Positions 6,708 to 16,175 of a DNA stretch of 64,000 bases are shown here, piece after piece (within the stretch, counting starts at the first letter, position 1; each line of letters begins with the position of its first letter). Below the pieces are notes generated by a model. That model saw only the letters and a list, made by a program, of their open reading frames with translations, searched no databases and had not been told where the DNA came from. The DNA is from Caproiciproducens sp. CPB-2 (GTDB lineage: Bacteria; Bacillota; Clostridia; Oscillospirales; Acutalibacteraceae), in assembly GCF_036287215.1 (NCBI RefSeq), contig NZ_CP142860.1:806001-870000 (forward strand), given 5' to 3'. The position numbers and the translations under genes were made by a program.

Positions 6708-8579
6708 ATGGAACGGAAGCTGGCGCAGAAAACACTGAAAATAGAGGGCATGACCTGCGCGAACTGTGCCCTGAAAATTGAAAGCACGCTCAGCGGGCTT
6801 TCCGGGGTCGAGAAGGTCTCCGCAAGCTACGGCAGCGGGACGGCGACCGTCGTTTACGACCCGGAAATCATTCGTCTTGAGAAAATCATTGCCGCAATTG
6901 AAGAGCTGGATTATCATGTAACAGACGATAAAAGCCGCCGGAGCGCGGAAAAAGAAAGCGCCGCGAAGGAAAAGGCGGGCGGGACGGCGGACAAAAAATT
7001 CGTCAGTCAGCTCATCGGCGTCGGCCTGCTTCTTTTCGCGGGCTATCTGATTGTTCAAAATACGGTCGGCCTGAATTTTATTCCCGAGGTCTCCCAGAAT
7101 ATGGGATACGGAATTCTGTTTGTGGTCGGCCTGATTACCTCCCTGCACTGTGTGGCGATGTGCGGCGGAATCAATCTTTCGCAGTGCGTGTCCTACCGAT
7201 ACGGGGAAAACGATACGGGCAAATGGGCAAAGCTGAAACCAAGCCTGATGTACAACGCGGGCAGGGTGCTTTCCTACACGGCTGTGGGCGGCATCGTCGG
7301 CGGCCTGGGCTCCGTCGTCAGCTTTTCGGGGACGGCAAAGGGGATCGTCTCGATCCTTTCCGGCGTATTTATGGTGATGATGGGCCTGAATATGCTCGAC
7401 CTGTTCCCGTGGCTGCGTAAATTTGTCCCTCGGATGCCCAAATTTTTCGGCAGCAAAATTTACCGCAATCAGGGGAAGCGCGGGCCGTTCTATGTGGGGC
7501 TTCTGAACGGGCTGATGCCCTGCGGCCCTTTGCAGGCGATGCAGATTTACGCGCTGGGTACGGGGAGCGTTCTGGCCGGAGCGGCCTCCATGTTCGTTTT
7601 CAGCCTCGGCACCGTGCCGCTGATGTTCAGCTTCGGTGCGCTCAGCTCTTTCCTGAGCAGTAAATTCACCCATAAAATGATGAAGGCCAGCGCCGTTCTG
7701 GTGATGCTTCTGGGCGTCGTGATGCTCAACCGGGGATTTGCCCTTTCGGGAATCGGTTTCCCCGGTGTTTCCGCGGCGGCGGCCGGGGGCGGCAATATTG
7801 CCCGAATCGAAAACAATGTGCAGACCGTATCGACAACGTTGCAGCCCGGCAGCTACAGCCCGCTTGTCGTACAGAAGGGCGTCCCGGTAAAATGGACGAT
7901 CAGGGCCGACGCGGACTCGCTGAACGGCTGCAACCGGACCATCACGATTCCGCAGTACAACATTACCAGGACGCTGGAACCGGGCGATAACGAGATTGAT
8001 TTCACCCCGCAGGAGACCGGGAAAATCACCTATACCTGCTGGATGGGAATGATCCGGAGCAATATTACGGTCGTCGACGATCTTGGCAATATCACCGGGC
8101 AGGAGGTCGCGCAGGAATCCGGCCTTTCCGCGGGCGGTGCGTTTGCGGCGGGCGGATGCTGCGGCAACACCCCGGCGAGATTCGCGGACGGTGGGGTCCC
8201 CACGGACAGCATCGGCGTTGCAAAAATCAGCGGCAAGGAGCAGGAAGTAACGGTTAAGGTGGACGATCAGGGCTACACGCCCGCGGTGGTCGTTCTTCAG
8301 AAGGGGATTCCGGCGAAGATCAAATTCGATACCGGCAGCCTGAATTCCTGTAACAGCATCATGGTTTTTCCGGAATACGGCGGTCAGCTGAATCTGGACA
8401 CGGATAAGGAAACGCCGCCGATTACGCCCGAGCAGGATTTTACTTTCCAGTGCGGGATGGGAATGCTCCATGGCTATGTAAAGGTGGTCGACGACCTCGG
8501 CAAAGCGGATCTGGACGCGATCAAAGCCGAGGTGCAGAACTATGTTCCCGCGGGCGGGGGCTCCGGCTGCTGCGGATAA
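6708..8579 (+). CDS. HMA - SafE/UreH-type membrane protein - double cupredoxin-like fusion
   Basis: This 623-aa protein starts with a heavy-metal-associated domain (GMTCANC, cysteines 17 and 20; about residues 5-75). A polytopic TauE/SafE- or UreH-like domain (about 100-355; LITSLHCVAMCGG and LNGLMPCGPLQ motifs) follows, then two tandem extracellular cupredoxin-like domains (about 375-465 and 500-605). Each of these carries paired Cys/Met motifs: SLNGC...CWMGM and SLNSC...CGMGM. It ends in a SGCCG tail. The layout suggests a copper (or similar soft metal) membrane transporter or sensor; direction is unknown. ATG 6708 sits behind GGGAG. Confidence 0.88.
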   Translation: MERKLAQKTLKIEGMTCANCALKIESTLSGLSGVEKVSASYGSGTATVVYDPEIIRLEKIIAAIEELDYHVTDDKSRRSAEKESAAKEKAGGTADKKFVSQLIGVGLLLFAGYLIVQNTVGLNFIPEVSQNMGYGILFVVGLITSLHCVAMCGGINLSQCVSYRYGENDTGKWAKLKPSLMYNAGRVLSYTAVGGIVGGLGSVVSFSGTAKGIVSILSGVFMVMMGLNMLDLFPWLRKFVPRMPKFFGSKIYRNQGKRGPFYVGLLNGLMPCGPLQAMQIYALGTGSVLAGAASMFVFSLGTVPLMFSFGALSSFLSSKFTHKMMKASAVLVMLLGVVMLNRGFALSGIGFPGVSAAAAGGGNIARIENNVQTVSTTLQPGSYSPLVVQKGVPVKWTIRADADSLNGCNRTITIPQYNITRTLEPGDNEIDFTPQETGKITYTCWMGMIRSNITVVDDLGNITGQEVAQESGLSAGGAFAAGGCCGNTPARFADGGVPTDSIGVAKISGKEQEVTVKVDDQGYTPAVVVLQKGIPAKIKFDTGSLNSCNSIMVFPEYGGQLNLDTDKETPPITPEQDFTFQCGMGMLHGYVKVVDDLGKADLDAIKAEVQNYVPAGGGSGCCG

Positions 8580-8601
8580 ATTATGAAAGAGGGATTCTTG
8601 A

Positions 8602-8745
8602 ATGCTGAAAATTTTTAGACGGATGAAAGCATCCGTCAAACGCTCGTTGGACCGTATGGCAAAGGAAAACGAGAAGCAGTTCGGCGGCGGGGTGCCCGAC
8701 TGCTGCAAAATGAACCGTCAGGCCAACGGACGGCCAAGAAAATAA
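8602..8745 (+). CDS. Small LDCC-type putative metal-binding protein
   Basis: A 47-aa ORF directly after the HMA-SafE gene. It is basic at the N-terminus and contains RMAKENEKQFGG followed by PDCC, the pattern of a family of tiny clostridial proteins named for an LDCC motif. The start has AAAGAGGG nine bases upstream. The position in a metal block supports a metal-binding role. Confidence 0.75.
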   Translation: MLKIFRRMKASVKRSLDRMAKENEKQFGGGVPDCCKMNRQANGRPRK

Positions 8746-8775
8746 TACGCCGCTTTCAGAATCGGCAGGAAAATA

Positions 8776-8784
8776 TGGTATAAT
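8776..8784 (+). promoter_or_regulatory. Extended -10 promoter of the two-component operon
   Basis: TGGTATAAT is a TGn-extended -10; no good -35 is visible. A hairpin (8797-8820) with a short T-run lies between it and the ribosome site, possibly an attenuator. Confidence 0.5.
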
Positions 8785-8843
8785 AATCAAAACGGCAGGC
8801 TCCTTTTGAAAAAGGGGCTTTTGTCATTGGAGGCGGAAACGGA

Positions 8844-9536
8844 TTGAACCGGAACAGAAAGCGGATTTTGGTTGTGGACGACGAGCCGAAAATTGTGGAG
8901 GTCGTGACGTCCTATCTTGAAAAAAGCGGATACGCCGTGCGCGGCGTTTTCAGCGGAAAAGAAGCCTATGAAAGCTTTGAAAGGGAGAAGCCGTCCCTTG
9001 TGATCCTCGACTGGATGCTCCCGGACACTACGGGGGAGGAAATCTGCCGGACGCTGCGGCAGAAGTCCGACGTCCCCATCATCATGCTGACCGCCAAGGT
9101 GGAGGAAGAGGACATCCTGCGCGGGCTGCAGATCGGCGCGGACGATTACGTGACCAAACCGTTCAGCCCCCGTCAGCTTGTGGCGCGGGTGGAGGCGGTT
9201 CTTCGCAGGACGGAAGGCAATTCGTCCCCGGTCCTTTCTTTCCGCCGGGGAGAACTGATCGTGGATATGGACGGTTACGACGTCATGCTGAGCGGCCGTC
9301 CGGCCGGTCTGACCCCCAATGAATTCAGAATTGTCGGCGCGCTGGCAAGGCACCCGAACAAGGTGTTTACCCGCGAAGAACTGATCGCCATTGTCAGCGG
9401 AGACGATTTTAACGGATTTGACAGGGTCATCGATACCCATATTAAAAATATCCGCCAGAAGATCGAAACGGACACCAGAAATCCGGAGTACATCCTGACG
9501 GTTCACGGAGTCGGATACAAGTTCGGAGGCGATTGA
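8844..9536 (+). CDS. OmpR-family response regulator
   Basis: The 230-aa protein has a receiver domain (acidic pair in VVDDEPK, phospho-acceptor in LVILDWMLPD, conserved K in VTKPF) and a winged-helix DNA-binding domain (about residues 130-228, ending YILTVHGVGYKFGGD). The start is TTG at 8844 behind GGAGG. Paired with the following kinase. The neighbouring metal genes and their shared promoter repeat suggest these are its targets (inference). Confidence 0.93.
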   Translation: MNRNRKRILVVDDEPKIVEVVTSYLEKSGYAVRGVFSGKEAYESFEREKPSLVILDWMLPDTTGEEICRTLRQKSDVPIIMLTAKVEEEDILRGLQIGADDYVTKPFSPRQLVARVEAVLRRTEGNSSPVLSFRRGELIVDMDGYDVMLSGRPAGLTPNEFRIVGALARHPNKVFTREELIAIVSGDDFNGFDRVIDTHIKNIRQKIETDTRNPEYILTVHGVGYKFGGD

Positions 9537-9537
9537 G

Positions 9538-10932
9538 CTGAAATACAGTTTAAAATCAAAATTGTCGTTTTCCTATGCGGTGATGTCGCTTCTGATGGTC
9601 GCGATTATCAGCTTCTGCATCAATGTTCTGCTGCAGAACCGTTTTCAGGACTATGTCATCAACCAGCGGGAGCAGAGGAACAGCGAAATCGTCAGTATGA
9701 TCGAAAAGCAGTATAACGGGCTGAACGGCGGCTGGAATACGAACGTCATTGAAAATATCGGCGTGAACGCCCTGGAACAGGGAGTCATTGTCAGGCTGAA
9801 AAACGCGGAAGGGAAAACGGTGTGGGACGCCACGGTCCACAATAACGGCCTCTGCGTACAGATGCTGACCCATATGTCCGAAAATATGAACAGCCGCTAT
9901 CCCGGCTTCAAGGGCGGGTATGAGCAGAAGACGTATTCCGTCAAGGCCGGCGCAAAGGAAGTCGGGCACGTCGAGCTGGGGTATTACGGCCCTTATTATT
10001 TTACGGATAACGACATCGCTTTCCTGAACAGCGTCAACACTATCCTGATTGCGGTGGGCATTTTGTCGCTTGTAATGGCGCTGATTCTGGGGACCTTTAT
10101 GGCGAAGCGGGTGAGCGGGCCGATCTCCAAGTCCATCCGTGCCGCGGGGCAGATCGCAAAGGGGAATTTTCGGCAGAGAATCACGGAAAGCTCCGGAACG
10201 AGGGAAATGGCGCGCCTGACGGATACCATCAACTATCTGGCGGACTCTCTGGAGAAGCAGCAGGATTTAAGGAAGCGGATGACCGCCGACGTCGCGCATG
10301 AGCTGAGGACGCCCTTGGCGAACCTGCAAAGCTCCATGGAGGCAATGCTCGACGGGATCTGGGAGCCGGACGAGGCCCGGCTGGAAAGCTGCCATGAAGA
10401 AATCATCCGGCTGAACCGCTTGGTCGGCGACCTGGAAAAGCTGGAACGGTATGAGGCGGAAAACGCATCCCTTTCGCTTTCCGAATTTGACGTATCCGAT
10501 CTGATCCGGCACATTCTGCATAATTTTGAATCGGAGTTCCGCAAAAAGGGCGTCGCGCTTTCCTTCGAGGGGGAGGAGGAAATCCTCCGCGCCGACCGGG
10601 ATAAAATCAGCCAGGTCGTCACCAATCTTGTTTCCAACGCGCTCAAATATACCCCGGAGGGCGGACAGGTACGGGTGCGCGTGCGGGCTGCGGAGCACAG
10701 TACCGAACTGATCGTCAGCGACAGCGGGAAGGGGATTCCGCCGGAGGACCTGCCGTACATCTTCGAACGGTTTTACAGGGCGGACCGGTCGCGCAACAGG
10801 CTGACCGGCGGCCTGGGCCTTGGACTTACGATCACGAAGGCCATTGTGGAAGCCCACCGGGGAACCGTGGAGGTCGTGAGCGAGGTTGACAGGGGAACTA
10901 CCTTTACAGTCAGCCTGCCGAAATCCGGATAA
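9538..10932 (+). CDS. Sensor histidine kinase (BaeS/VicK-like)
   Basis: Membrane kinase with TM1 near residues 12-32, an extracellular domain of about 130 aa, TM2, a HAMP domain, the H-box DVAHELRTPLANLQ, and N, G1 and G2 boxes (NLVSNALKYTPEGG, VSDSGKGIPPEDL, GGLGLGLTI). The first standard start in frame is TTG 9562, but it has no ribosome site. A CTG at 9538 lies eight bases after GGAGG and yields the usual basic N-terminus (KYSLKSKLS), so I extend to it. It nearly overlaps the regulator stop. Confidence 0.9.
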   Translation: MKYSLKSKLSFSYAVMSLLMVAIISFCINVLLQNRFQDYVINQREQRNSEIVSMIEKQYNGLNGGWNTNVIENIGVNALEQGVIVRLKNAEGKTVWDATVHNNGLCVQMLTHMSENMNSRYPGFKGGYEQKTYSVKAGAKEVGHVELGYYGPYYFTDNDIAFLNSVNTILIAVGILSLVMALILGTFMAKRVSGPISKSIRAAGQIAKGNFRQRITESSGTREMARLTDTINYLADSLEKQQDLRKRMTADVAHELRTPLANLQSSMEAMLDGIWEPDEARLESCHEEIIRLNRLVGDLEKLERYEAENASLSLSEFDVSDLIRHILHNFESEFRKKGVALSFEGEEEILRADRDKISQVVTNLVSNALKYTPEGGQVRVRVRAAEHSTELIVSDSGKGIPPEDLPYIFERFYRADRSRNRLTGGLGLGLTITKAIVEAHRGTVEVVSEVDRGTTFTVSLPKSG

Positions 10933-10966
10933 TCAGTAAATCCTGCAAAAACATCCTTCGTAAATT

Positions 10967-11308
10967 TTACCGGCCGCTTACCGTCTGATACGGCCAGGAA
11001 CGGATTCCTCCCATATTGCCGACGCGGGTATATCCCATTGCGGACAGCCGCCTGCAGGCGGCCGCAGCCCGCGCGCCGCTCAGGCAGTAAACCAGAATCT
11101 CCCGGCTTTTATCCGGCACAGTCTTCTTGATTCCCTGCTCAAGCTCGTTGAGAGGGATCAGCCTGCTTCCCGGAATACGGATTTCCCTGTATTCCTCGGG
11201 GGTTCTGACGTCAAGCAGAAGAAGATCGGGATTTTCCTCCAGCCTTTTTTTAGCCTCTTTCGGGGAAACGGTCTCATATGTTTTTGTTCTGAGTAATGTC
11301 TTGAACAT
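10967..11308 (-). CDS. Rhodanese-like sulfurtransferase domain protein
   Basis: A single rhodanese domain of 113 aa with LLLLDVRTPEEY and the active-site loop VYCLSGARA (catalytic Cys followed by six residues). It may carry persulfide sulfur in the cytoplasm. ATG 11308 follows AAAGGTGAT. It is divergent from pta and convergent with the kinase gene, so probably monocistronic. Confidence 0.92.
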   Translation of the reverse strand: MFKTLLRTKTYETVSPKEAKKRLEENPDLLLLDVRTPEEYREIRIPGSRLIPLNELEQGIKKTVPDKSREILVYCLSGARAAAACRRLSAMGYTRVGNMGGIRSWPYQTVSGR

Positions 11309-11414
11309 TCTTTCATCACCTTTCTTTTTTATTAATATAACCGGATTCTTTTATTTTGTCTGTGACTTGGTAACAGAATGCCGACGCGTTTTATGAAAAC
11401 AACGGATTAAGGGA

Positions 11415-11443
11415 TTGTAATCTTGAAACGTGAGTGTTATAGT
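11415..11443 (+). promoter_or_regulatory. Promoter of pta
   Basis: TTGTAA (11415-11420), a 17-base spacer and TATAGT (11438-11443), about 35 bases before the pta ribosome site. Confidence 0.65.
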
Positions 11444-11463
11444 GAAAATGTCGATATCATTAA

Positions 11464-12474
<1,011 letters not shown>

Positions 12475-12540
12475 CCGGTATTTTTCATAAAAGGAGCCTT
12501 CTTCTTTAGAAGCGGGCTTACAGACCGCAGGACCAAGGAA

Positions 12541-12583
12541 AAGGGACTGCTGCAAGACGAAAGTTTTGCGGCGGTCCCTTTTT
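12541..12583 (+). terminator. Terminator of pta
   Basis: AAGGGAC...GCAAGAC stem with a GAAA loop and complementary GTTTTGC...GTCCCTT arm, then TTT. Confidence 0.8.
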
Positions 12584-12628
12584 GTACGAACCCCCGGCTA
12601 TGTGAACAGGGCAATAGGAAGCAGACAG

Positions 12629-12796
12629 AAAAATACCGCCGTTTTACGGGCGGTATTCTAAGAAAGAAGAGAAATATGAAAAAGATATTGAAACCCTCAC
12701 CCGAGGGGCTTGTAATTGATTTTCCGGCCCTTGCGCCGACGTCGCGTCACAAACAAAGACCGGGGATACAAATGTATTTGCGATGTTTATAGTATA
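12629..12796 (-). ncRNA. Possible small RNA locus (gene-free 12584-12927)
   Basis: This stretch has no convincing ORF. On the reverse strand a TATACT box (12791-12796) is followed about 130 bases later by a clear intrinsic terminator (ATACCGCC/GGCGGTAT stem, 12633-12656, then T5). The enclosed sequence has a small CCCTC/GAGGG hairpin. No good -35 is seen and no known RNA family was recognised, so a small transcript is only a possibility. Confidence 0.3.
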
Positions 12797-12926
12797 GGCA
12801 TATTATGTGTATTTATGGTGAAGTTGATTTGAAAATTTCGAGAAATCTTTTCAATCTTTCAAAGGTGAGGGGCTCCCTGTTTCAGAAAATCCGCCGGGAA
12901 AGGTTCCGCTGGAGGCTCAAGATCAG

Positions 12927-12967
12927 AAAAAACCCGGAGGGATGTATCAAAAAACATCCCTCCGGGT
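12927..12967 (-). terminator. Terminator of the Rrf2 gene
   Basis: On the reverse strand ACCCGGAGGGATGT pairs perfectly across a short loop (stem 12932-12967) and is followed by a T6 run. Confidence 0.85.
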
Positions 12968-12977
12968 CCGGCTCCCC

Positions 12978-13424
12978 TTAGATATAGAACATGAATCCGC
13001 CTTCCTGCGTCCTCTTTTCCACGTCATCCGCAATATCGTAAAGGGAGATCCTTTTCAGCTCCGCTTCAATTGCGTTGTCGATGACGGAAAAAACGGAGTG
13101 CTGCATGGCCTGTTCCATTGCGGGGGCTTTCTTTTCCACCGACTCTTCCGTTTTCTCGAACAGGGACTGCTCCAGTGACCGCAGGATTTCGTATGCATTT
13201 ATTTTCTGAGGAGGCATCGCAAGCTTGTACCCGCCCTGCGCTCCTTTGACGGCTATCACCAGCTCGGCCCTTTTTAAAAGGGAAAACACCTGCTCCAAAT
13301 AAATTTTGGAAATTCCCAGCTTTTCCGATATGCTCACAATCGTAATACATTCGTTGGTGGTATAATTCTGCGCCATGGTGATCATGGCGGCCAGTCCGTA
13401 CCTTCCTTTTGAAGAAATTCTCAT
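12978..13424 (-). CDS. Rrf2-family regulator, CymR-like
   Basis: The 148-aa protein starts MRISSKGRYGLAAM, followed by a winged helix with LGISKIYLEQVFSLLKRAELV and the GAQGGYKLA wing, all typical of Rrf2. It lacks the three-cysteine Fe-S motif of IscR (its only cysteine, in NECITIV, lies near the N-terminus), as in CymR, which represses cysteine metabolism genes with CysK as partner. A transsulfuration gene lies just upstream and cysK 1.7 kb away, supporting that assignment (inference). Start 13424 has AAAGGAGA. Confidence 0.85.
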   Translation of the reverse strand: MRISSKGRYGLAAMITMAQNYTTNECITIVSISEKLGISKIYLEQVFSLLKRAELVIAVKGAQGGYKLAMPPQKINAYEILRSLEQSLFEKTEESVEKKAPAMEQAMQHSVFSVIDNAIEAELKRISLYDIADDVEKRTQEGGFMFYI

Positions 13425-13518
13425 GGGTTTCTCCTTTATAAAGATCATATTTTTTATAATACCTATTTATCATATCTTGAAAGAAGGATTTCGTCAAGAG
13501 GGGCGCGGATTTTTCGGA

Positions 13519-14652
13519 TTATCGCAATGCCTGTTCCAGGTCACGGATCAGGTCTTCCGCGCTTTCCAGCCCGACGGAAAGACGCAGCAGGCACTCGTTG
13601 ATTCCCTTTGCTTCCCGTTCTTCTTTGGGAACGTCGGCGTGCGTCTGCAGCATCGGATAGGTAATCAGCGTTTCCACCCCGCCCAGGCTTTCCGCGTACT
13701 GGATCAGCCCGACGCGCTCCAAAAGCTGTTTTGCCGTCTGCTCACGGTCCACTTCAAAAGAGATCATTGCACCGAATCCGGAGGACTGCCTTTTTGAAAT
13801 CGCATACCCCGGGTCTTCGGGCAGGCCGACATAGTGCACCGCTTTGATTTTTTCCTGTGCGCACAGCCACCCGGCGAGCCGCATCGCGTTTTCCTGCTGC
13901 TTTTCCATGCGCACGGCAAGCGTCTTGATGCCGCGGATCAGAAGCCAGCTGTCAAACGGGGGAAGGCACGCTCCGGTGGTCGTGCTCAGAACCTGCAGCC
14001 GGTCAAAGAGCTGCTGATCGGCGGTGATGACAAAGCCGGCAAGGGTGTCGTTGTGCCCGCAAAGATATTTTGTCCCGCTGTGGACGACGATATCTGCCCC
14101 CAGCTTCAGCGGCTGCTGAAAATACGGGGTCAGAAACGTGTTGTCCACAATGAGCAGCAGGTTCCGCTCTTTGGTGATTTTTGAAACGGCTTCAATATCG
14201 GTCACCTGCATCATCGGATTGGTGGGCGTTTCGATAAACACGGCTTTGGTTTCCGGCCTGATGCGGGACTCGATCAAAGCGGGATCGGAGGTGTTCACAA
14301 AGTCGAAGGTAAGGCCGTTCTTGATGGATATTTTGTGAAAGTAGCGGTGGGAGCCGCCGTAGAGGTCGTCGGACGCGATGATGTGGTCGCCGGGCGAAAA
14401 AAGCTCCATGAGGGTCGCGATGGCGGCCATTCCGCTGGAAAAAGCCTTGGCGCCAGCGCCGCCTTCCAGCGCCGCTACCGTTTTTTCAAGATGCTCCCTT
14501 GTGGGATTCTGCAGCCGTGAGTAGTCGTAGCCCGTGCTTTGGCCGACCATGGGGTGCGCAAAGGTGGCCGACTGAAAAATAGGCACGCTCACGGCGCCGG
14601 TATAGTCGTACCGGTCGGAGCTTCCGTGTATACAAAGTGTGGTAAAATCCAT
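13519..14652 (-). CDS. Cystathionine gamma-synthase / beta-lyase family PLP enzyme
   Basis: This 377-aa fold-type I PLP enzyme of transsulfuration has YSRLQNPTREHLE, AFSSGMAAI, VDNTFLTPYFQQPL and the PLP lysine in VVHSGTKYLCGHNDTLAG. It could be cystathionine gamma-synthase, gamma-lyase or beta-lyase; sequence alone does not settle which. Start ATG 14652 sits behind CAGGAG. It lies upstream of, and reads toward, the CymR-like gene. A leader ORF lies 25 bases before it. Confidence 0.88.
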   Translation of the reverse strand: MDFTTLCIHGSSDRYDYTGAVSVPIFQSATFAHPMVGQSTGYDYSRLQNPTREHLEKTVAALEGGAGAKAFSSGMAAIATLMELFSPGDHIIASDDLYGGSHRYFHKISIKNGLTFDFVNTSDPALIESRIRPETKAVFIETPTNPMMQVTDIEAVSKITKERNLLLIVDNTFLTPYFQQPLKLGADIVVHSGTKYLCGHNDTLAGFVITADQQLFDRLQVLSTTTGACLPPFDSWLLIRGIKTLAVRMEKQQENAMRLAGWLCAQEKIKAVHYVGLPEDPGYAISKRQSSGFGAMISFEVDREQTAKQLLERVGLIQYAESLGGVETLITYPMLQTHADVPKEEREAKGINECLLRLSVGLESAEDLIRDLEQALR

Positions 14653-14677
14653 ATTTCCGTCTCCTGTCTGAATCATA

Positions 14678-14842
14678 TTAGAGAGAAATGCGTATCCTAA
14701 GCAGATAACCGGGTGCGGCTATCTGCCCGCGCATTCGCGCAATCCCTCCGTGTATGAAAAATTTCAGGTTCCGGCGGCAGCGCCCGTTTTGTCCGGGGCC
14801 GGTGATGAGAACGGGCGAACAGGCCCTTGTAAAAATTTTCAT
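14678..14842 (-). CDS. Possible leader ORF of the transsulfuration gene (54 aa)
   Basis: ATG 14842 follows GGAGA by five bases and reads 54 codons to a TAA 25 bases before the PLP enzyme start. The product is basic, with cysteines in TRACSPV and GRCRRN. The ORF spans an inverted repeat (GCAGATA...TATCTGC, about 14700-14726). It could be a translated leader that senses cysteine supply, or a chance ORF in a structured leader. Confidence 0.4.
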   Translation of the reverse strand: MKIFTRACSPVLITGPGQNGRCRRNLKFFIHGGIARMRGQIAAPGYLLRIRISL

Positions 14843-14865
14843 CACATTCTCCAAATCATAGTAAT

Positions 14866-14896
14866 ATTATATGTATTAAATAATAATCGAAAACAA
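14866..14896 (-). promoter_or_regulatory. Likely promoter of the transsulfuration operon
   Basis: On the reverse strand TATAAT (14866-14871) is preceded by TTGTTT at a long 19-base spacing. The -10 is embedded in ACATATAATATT, which recurs at the metK promoter. Confidence 0.45.
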
Positions 14897-14951
14897 GGGT
14901 TGTGTCAATAGCCCGCGCCGGGAAATCCCACTTGCAATCTCTCTGCCGGCC

Positions 14952-14980
14952 TTGACAAGCGGATTTGTTCAGGTTAAAAT
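14952..14980 (+). promoter_or_regulatory. Sigma-A promoter of cysK
   Basis: TTGACA (14952-14957), 17-base spacer, TAAAAT (14975-14980). An AACATATATG element (14995-15004) lies just downstream, near the predicted start of transcription. Confidence 0.85.
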
Positions 14981-15019
14981 ATTTTTATATATTAAACATA
15001 TATGAAAATTTGCATATCT

Positions 15020-15119
15020 ACAGCAATTTCATTTCGGTTTGAGAGACAAAGCACGTTTTTCCCCCGCCGAAGGCGGGGGAAAAACGTAATTTTGTTGCAG
15101 AATCAACTGGAAATGCTGT
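15020..15119 (+). promoter_or_regulatory. Structured leader of cysK
   Basis: Within the roughly 165-base leader, ACAGCAATTTC (15020-15030) can pair with GGAAATGCTGT (15109-15119), enclosing a perfect 16-bp hairpin with a 3-base loop (arms 15053-15068 and 15072-15087). No T-run follows the hairpin. No known riboswitch or T-box signature was seen; function unknown. Confidence 0.5.
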
Positions 15120-15152
15120 AAATCATTAAATTTGAACGGAGGTTTCCTGTAA

Positions 15153-16085
15153 ATGTCGAAGATTTATCATAGTCTGACCGATTTGATCGGAAAAACACCT
15201 TTGCTGGAGCTGTCGAACTTTGAAAAGAAGCATGACCTGAAAGCCGCGGTTGTTGCAAAGCTGGAGTATTTCAATCCTGCGGGGAGCGTAAAGGACAGAA
15301 TTGCCAAAGCCATGATCGACGACGCGGAGGAAAAGGGACTTTTAAAGCCGGATTCCGTTATTATTGAACCGACCAGCGGCAATACCGGTATTGGCCTTGC
15401 TTCCGTCGCGGCCGCCAGGGGATACCGGGTGATTCTCACCATGCCGGAAACCATGAGCATGGAGCGCCGGAACCTTTTAAAGGCTTACGGGGCGGAGCTT
15501 GCGCTGACGGATGGCAGCAAGGGCATGAGGGGAGCAATCGATAAAGCGGATGAGCTTACCAAAGAGATTCCGAACTCCTTTATTGCCGGCCAGTTTGTCA
15601 ATCCCGCCAATCCGAAGATACACAGGGAGACCACCGGTCCGGAAATCTGGGAGGACACCGAGGGCAAGGTAGATTTCTTTGTCGCGGGGATCGGCACCGG
15701 CGGAACGATCACAGGCGTCGGGGAATATCTGAAATCCCAAAATCCCGGCGTCAAGGTCATTGCGGTGGAGCCGTTCGATTCTCCGGTCCTTTCCGAGGGC
15801 AAGGCCGGACCGCATAAAATTCAGGGAATCGGCGCGGGCTTTGTGCCGAAGGTACTCAATACGGCGGTGTATGACGAAATCATCAAGGTGAAAAATGAAG
15901 ATGCCTTCCGGACCGGCAGGGAGCTTTCCAAAACGGAGGGCCTGCTCGCGGGTATCTCTTCCGGGGCGGCGCTGTGGGCGGCCGCCGAGCTGGCAAAGCG
16001 GCCGGAGAACGCCGGAAAAACGATCGTGGCGCTTTTGCCGGATACCGGGGAAAGGTATTTATCCACCCCGCTTTTTTCTGAATAA
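15153..16085 (+). CDS. cysK: Cysteine synthase (O-acetylserine sulfhydrylase)
   Basis: CysK makes cysteine from O-acetylserine and sulfide. The 310-aa protein has the PLP lysine in NPAGSVKDR, the substrate loop [10 protein letters not shown], the phosphate-binding GTGGTITG and the late SSGAALWAA motif. ATG 15153 follows GGAGG. In Firmicutes CysK also partners CymR to repress sulfur genes; a CymR-like gene is nearby. Confidence 0.96.
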   Translation: MSKIYHSLTDLIGKTPLLELSNFEKKHDLKAAVVAKLEYFNPAGSVKDRIAKAMIDDAEEKGLLKPDSVIIEPTSGNTGIGLASVAAARGYRVILTMPETMSMERRNLLKAYGAELALTDGSKGMRGAIDKADELTKEIPNSFIAGQFVNPANPKIHRETTGPEIWEDTEGKVDFFVAGIGTGGTITGVGEYLKSQNPGVKVIAVEPFDSPVLSEGKAGPHKIQGIGAGFVPKVLNTAVYDEIIKVKNEDAFRTGRELSKTEGLLAGISSGAALWAAAELAKRPENAGKTIVALLPDTGERYLSTPLFSE

Positions 16086-16103
16086 TATCCCCACACAAAA
16101 CAG

Positions 16104-16141
16104 CGGGCCGGGGCAATCGGTAAGATTGCCCCGGCCCGTTT
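16104..16141 (+). terminator. Terminator of cysK
   Basis: Perfect 15-bp GC-rich stem with a GGTAA loop, followed by TTT. Confidence 0.75.
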
Positions 16142-16175
16142 GCCGTTCTTCGGCAATCCGAAGCGGCAGGCGGTT

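Noticed and set aside
6684-8708. 674-codon reverse-strand open frame
   Set aside because: Antisense to the HMA-SafE-cupredoxin gene, which has clear motifs and a ribosome site.
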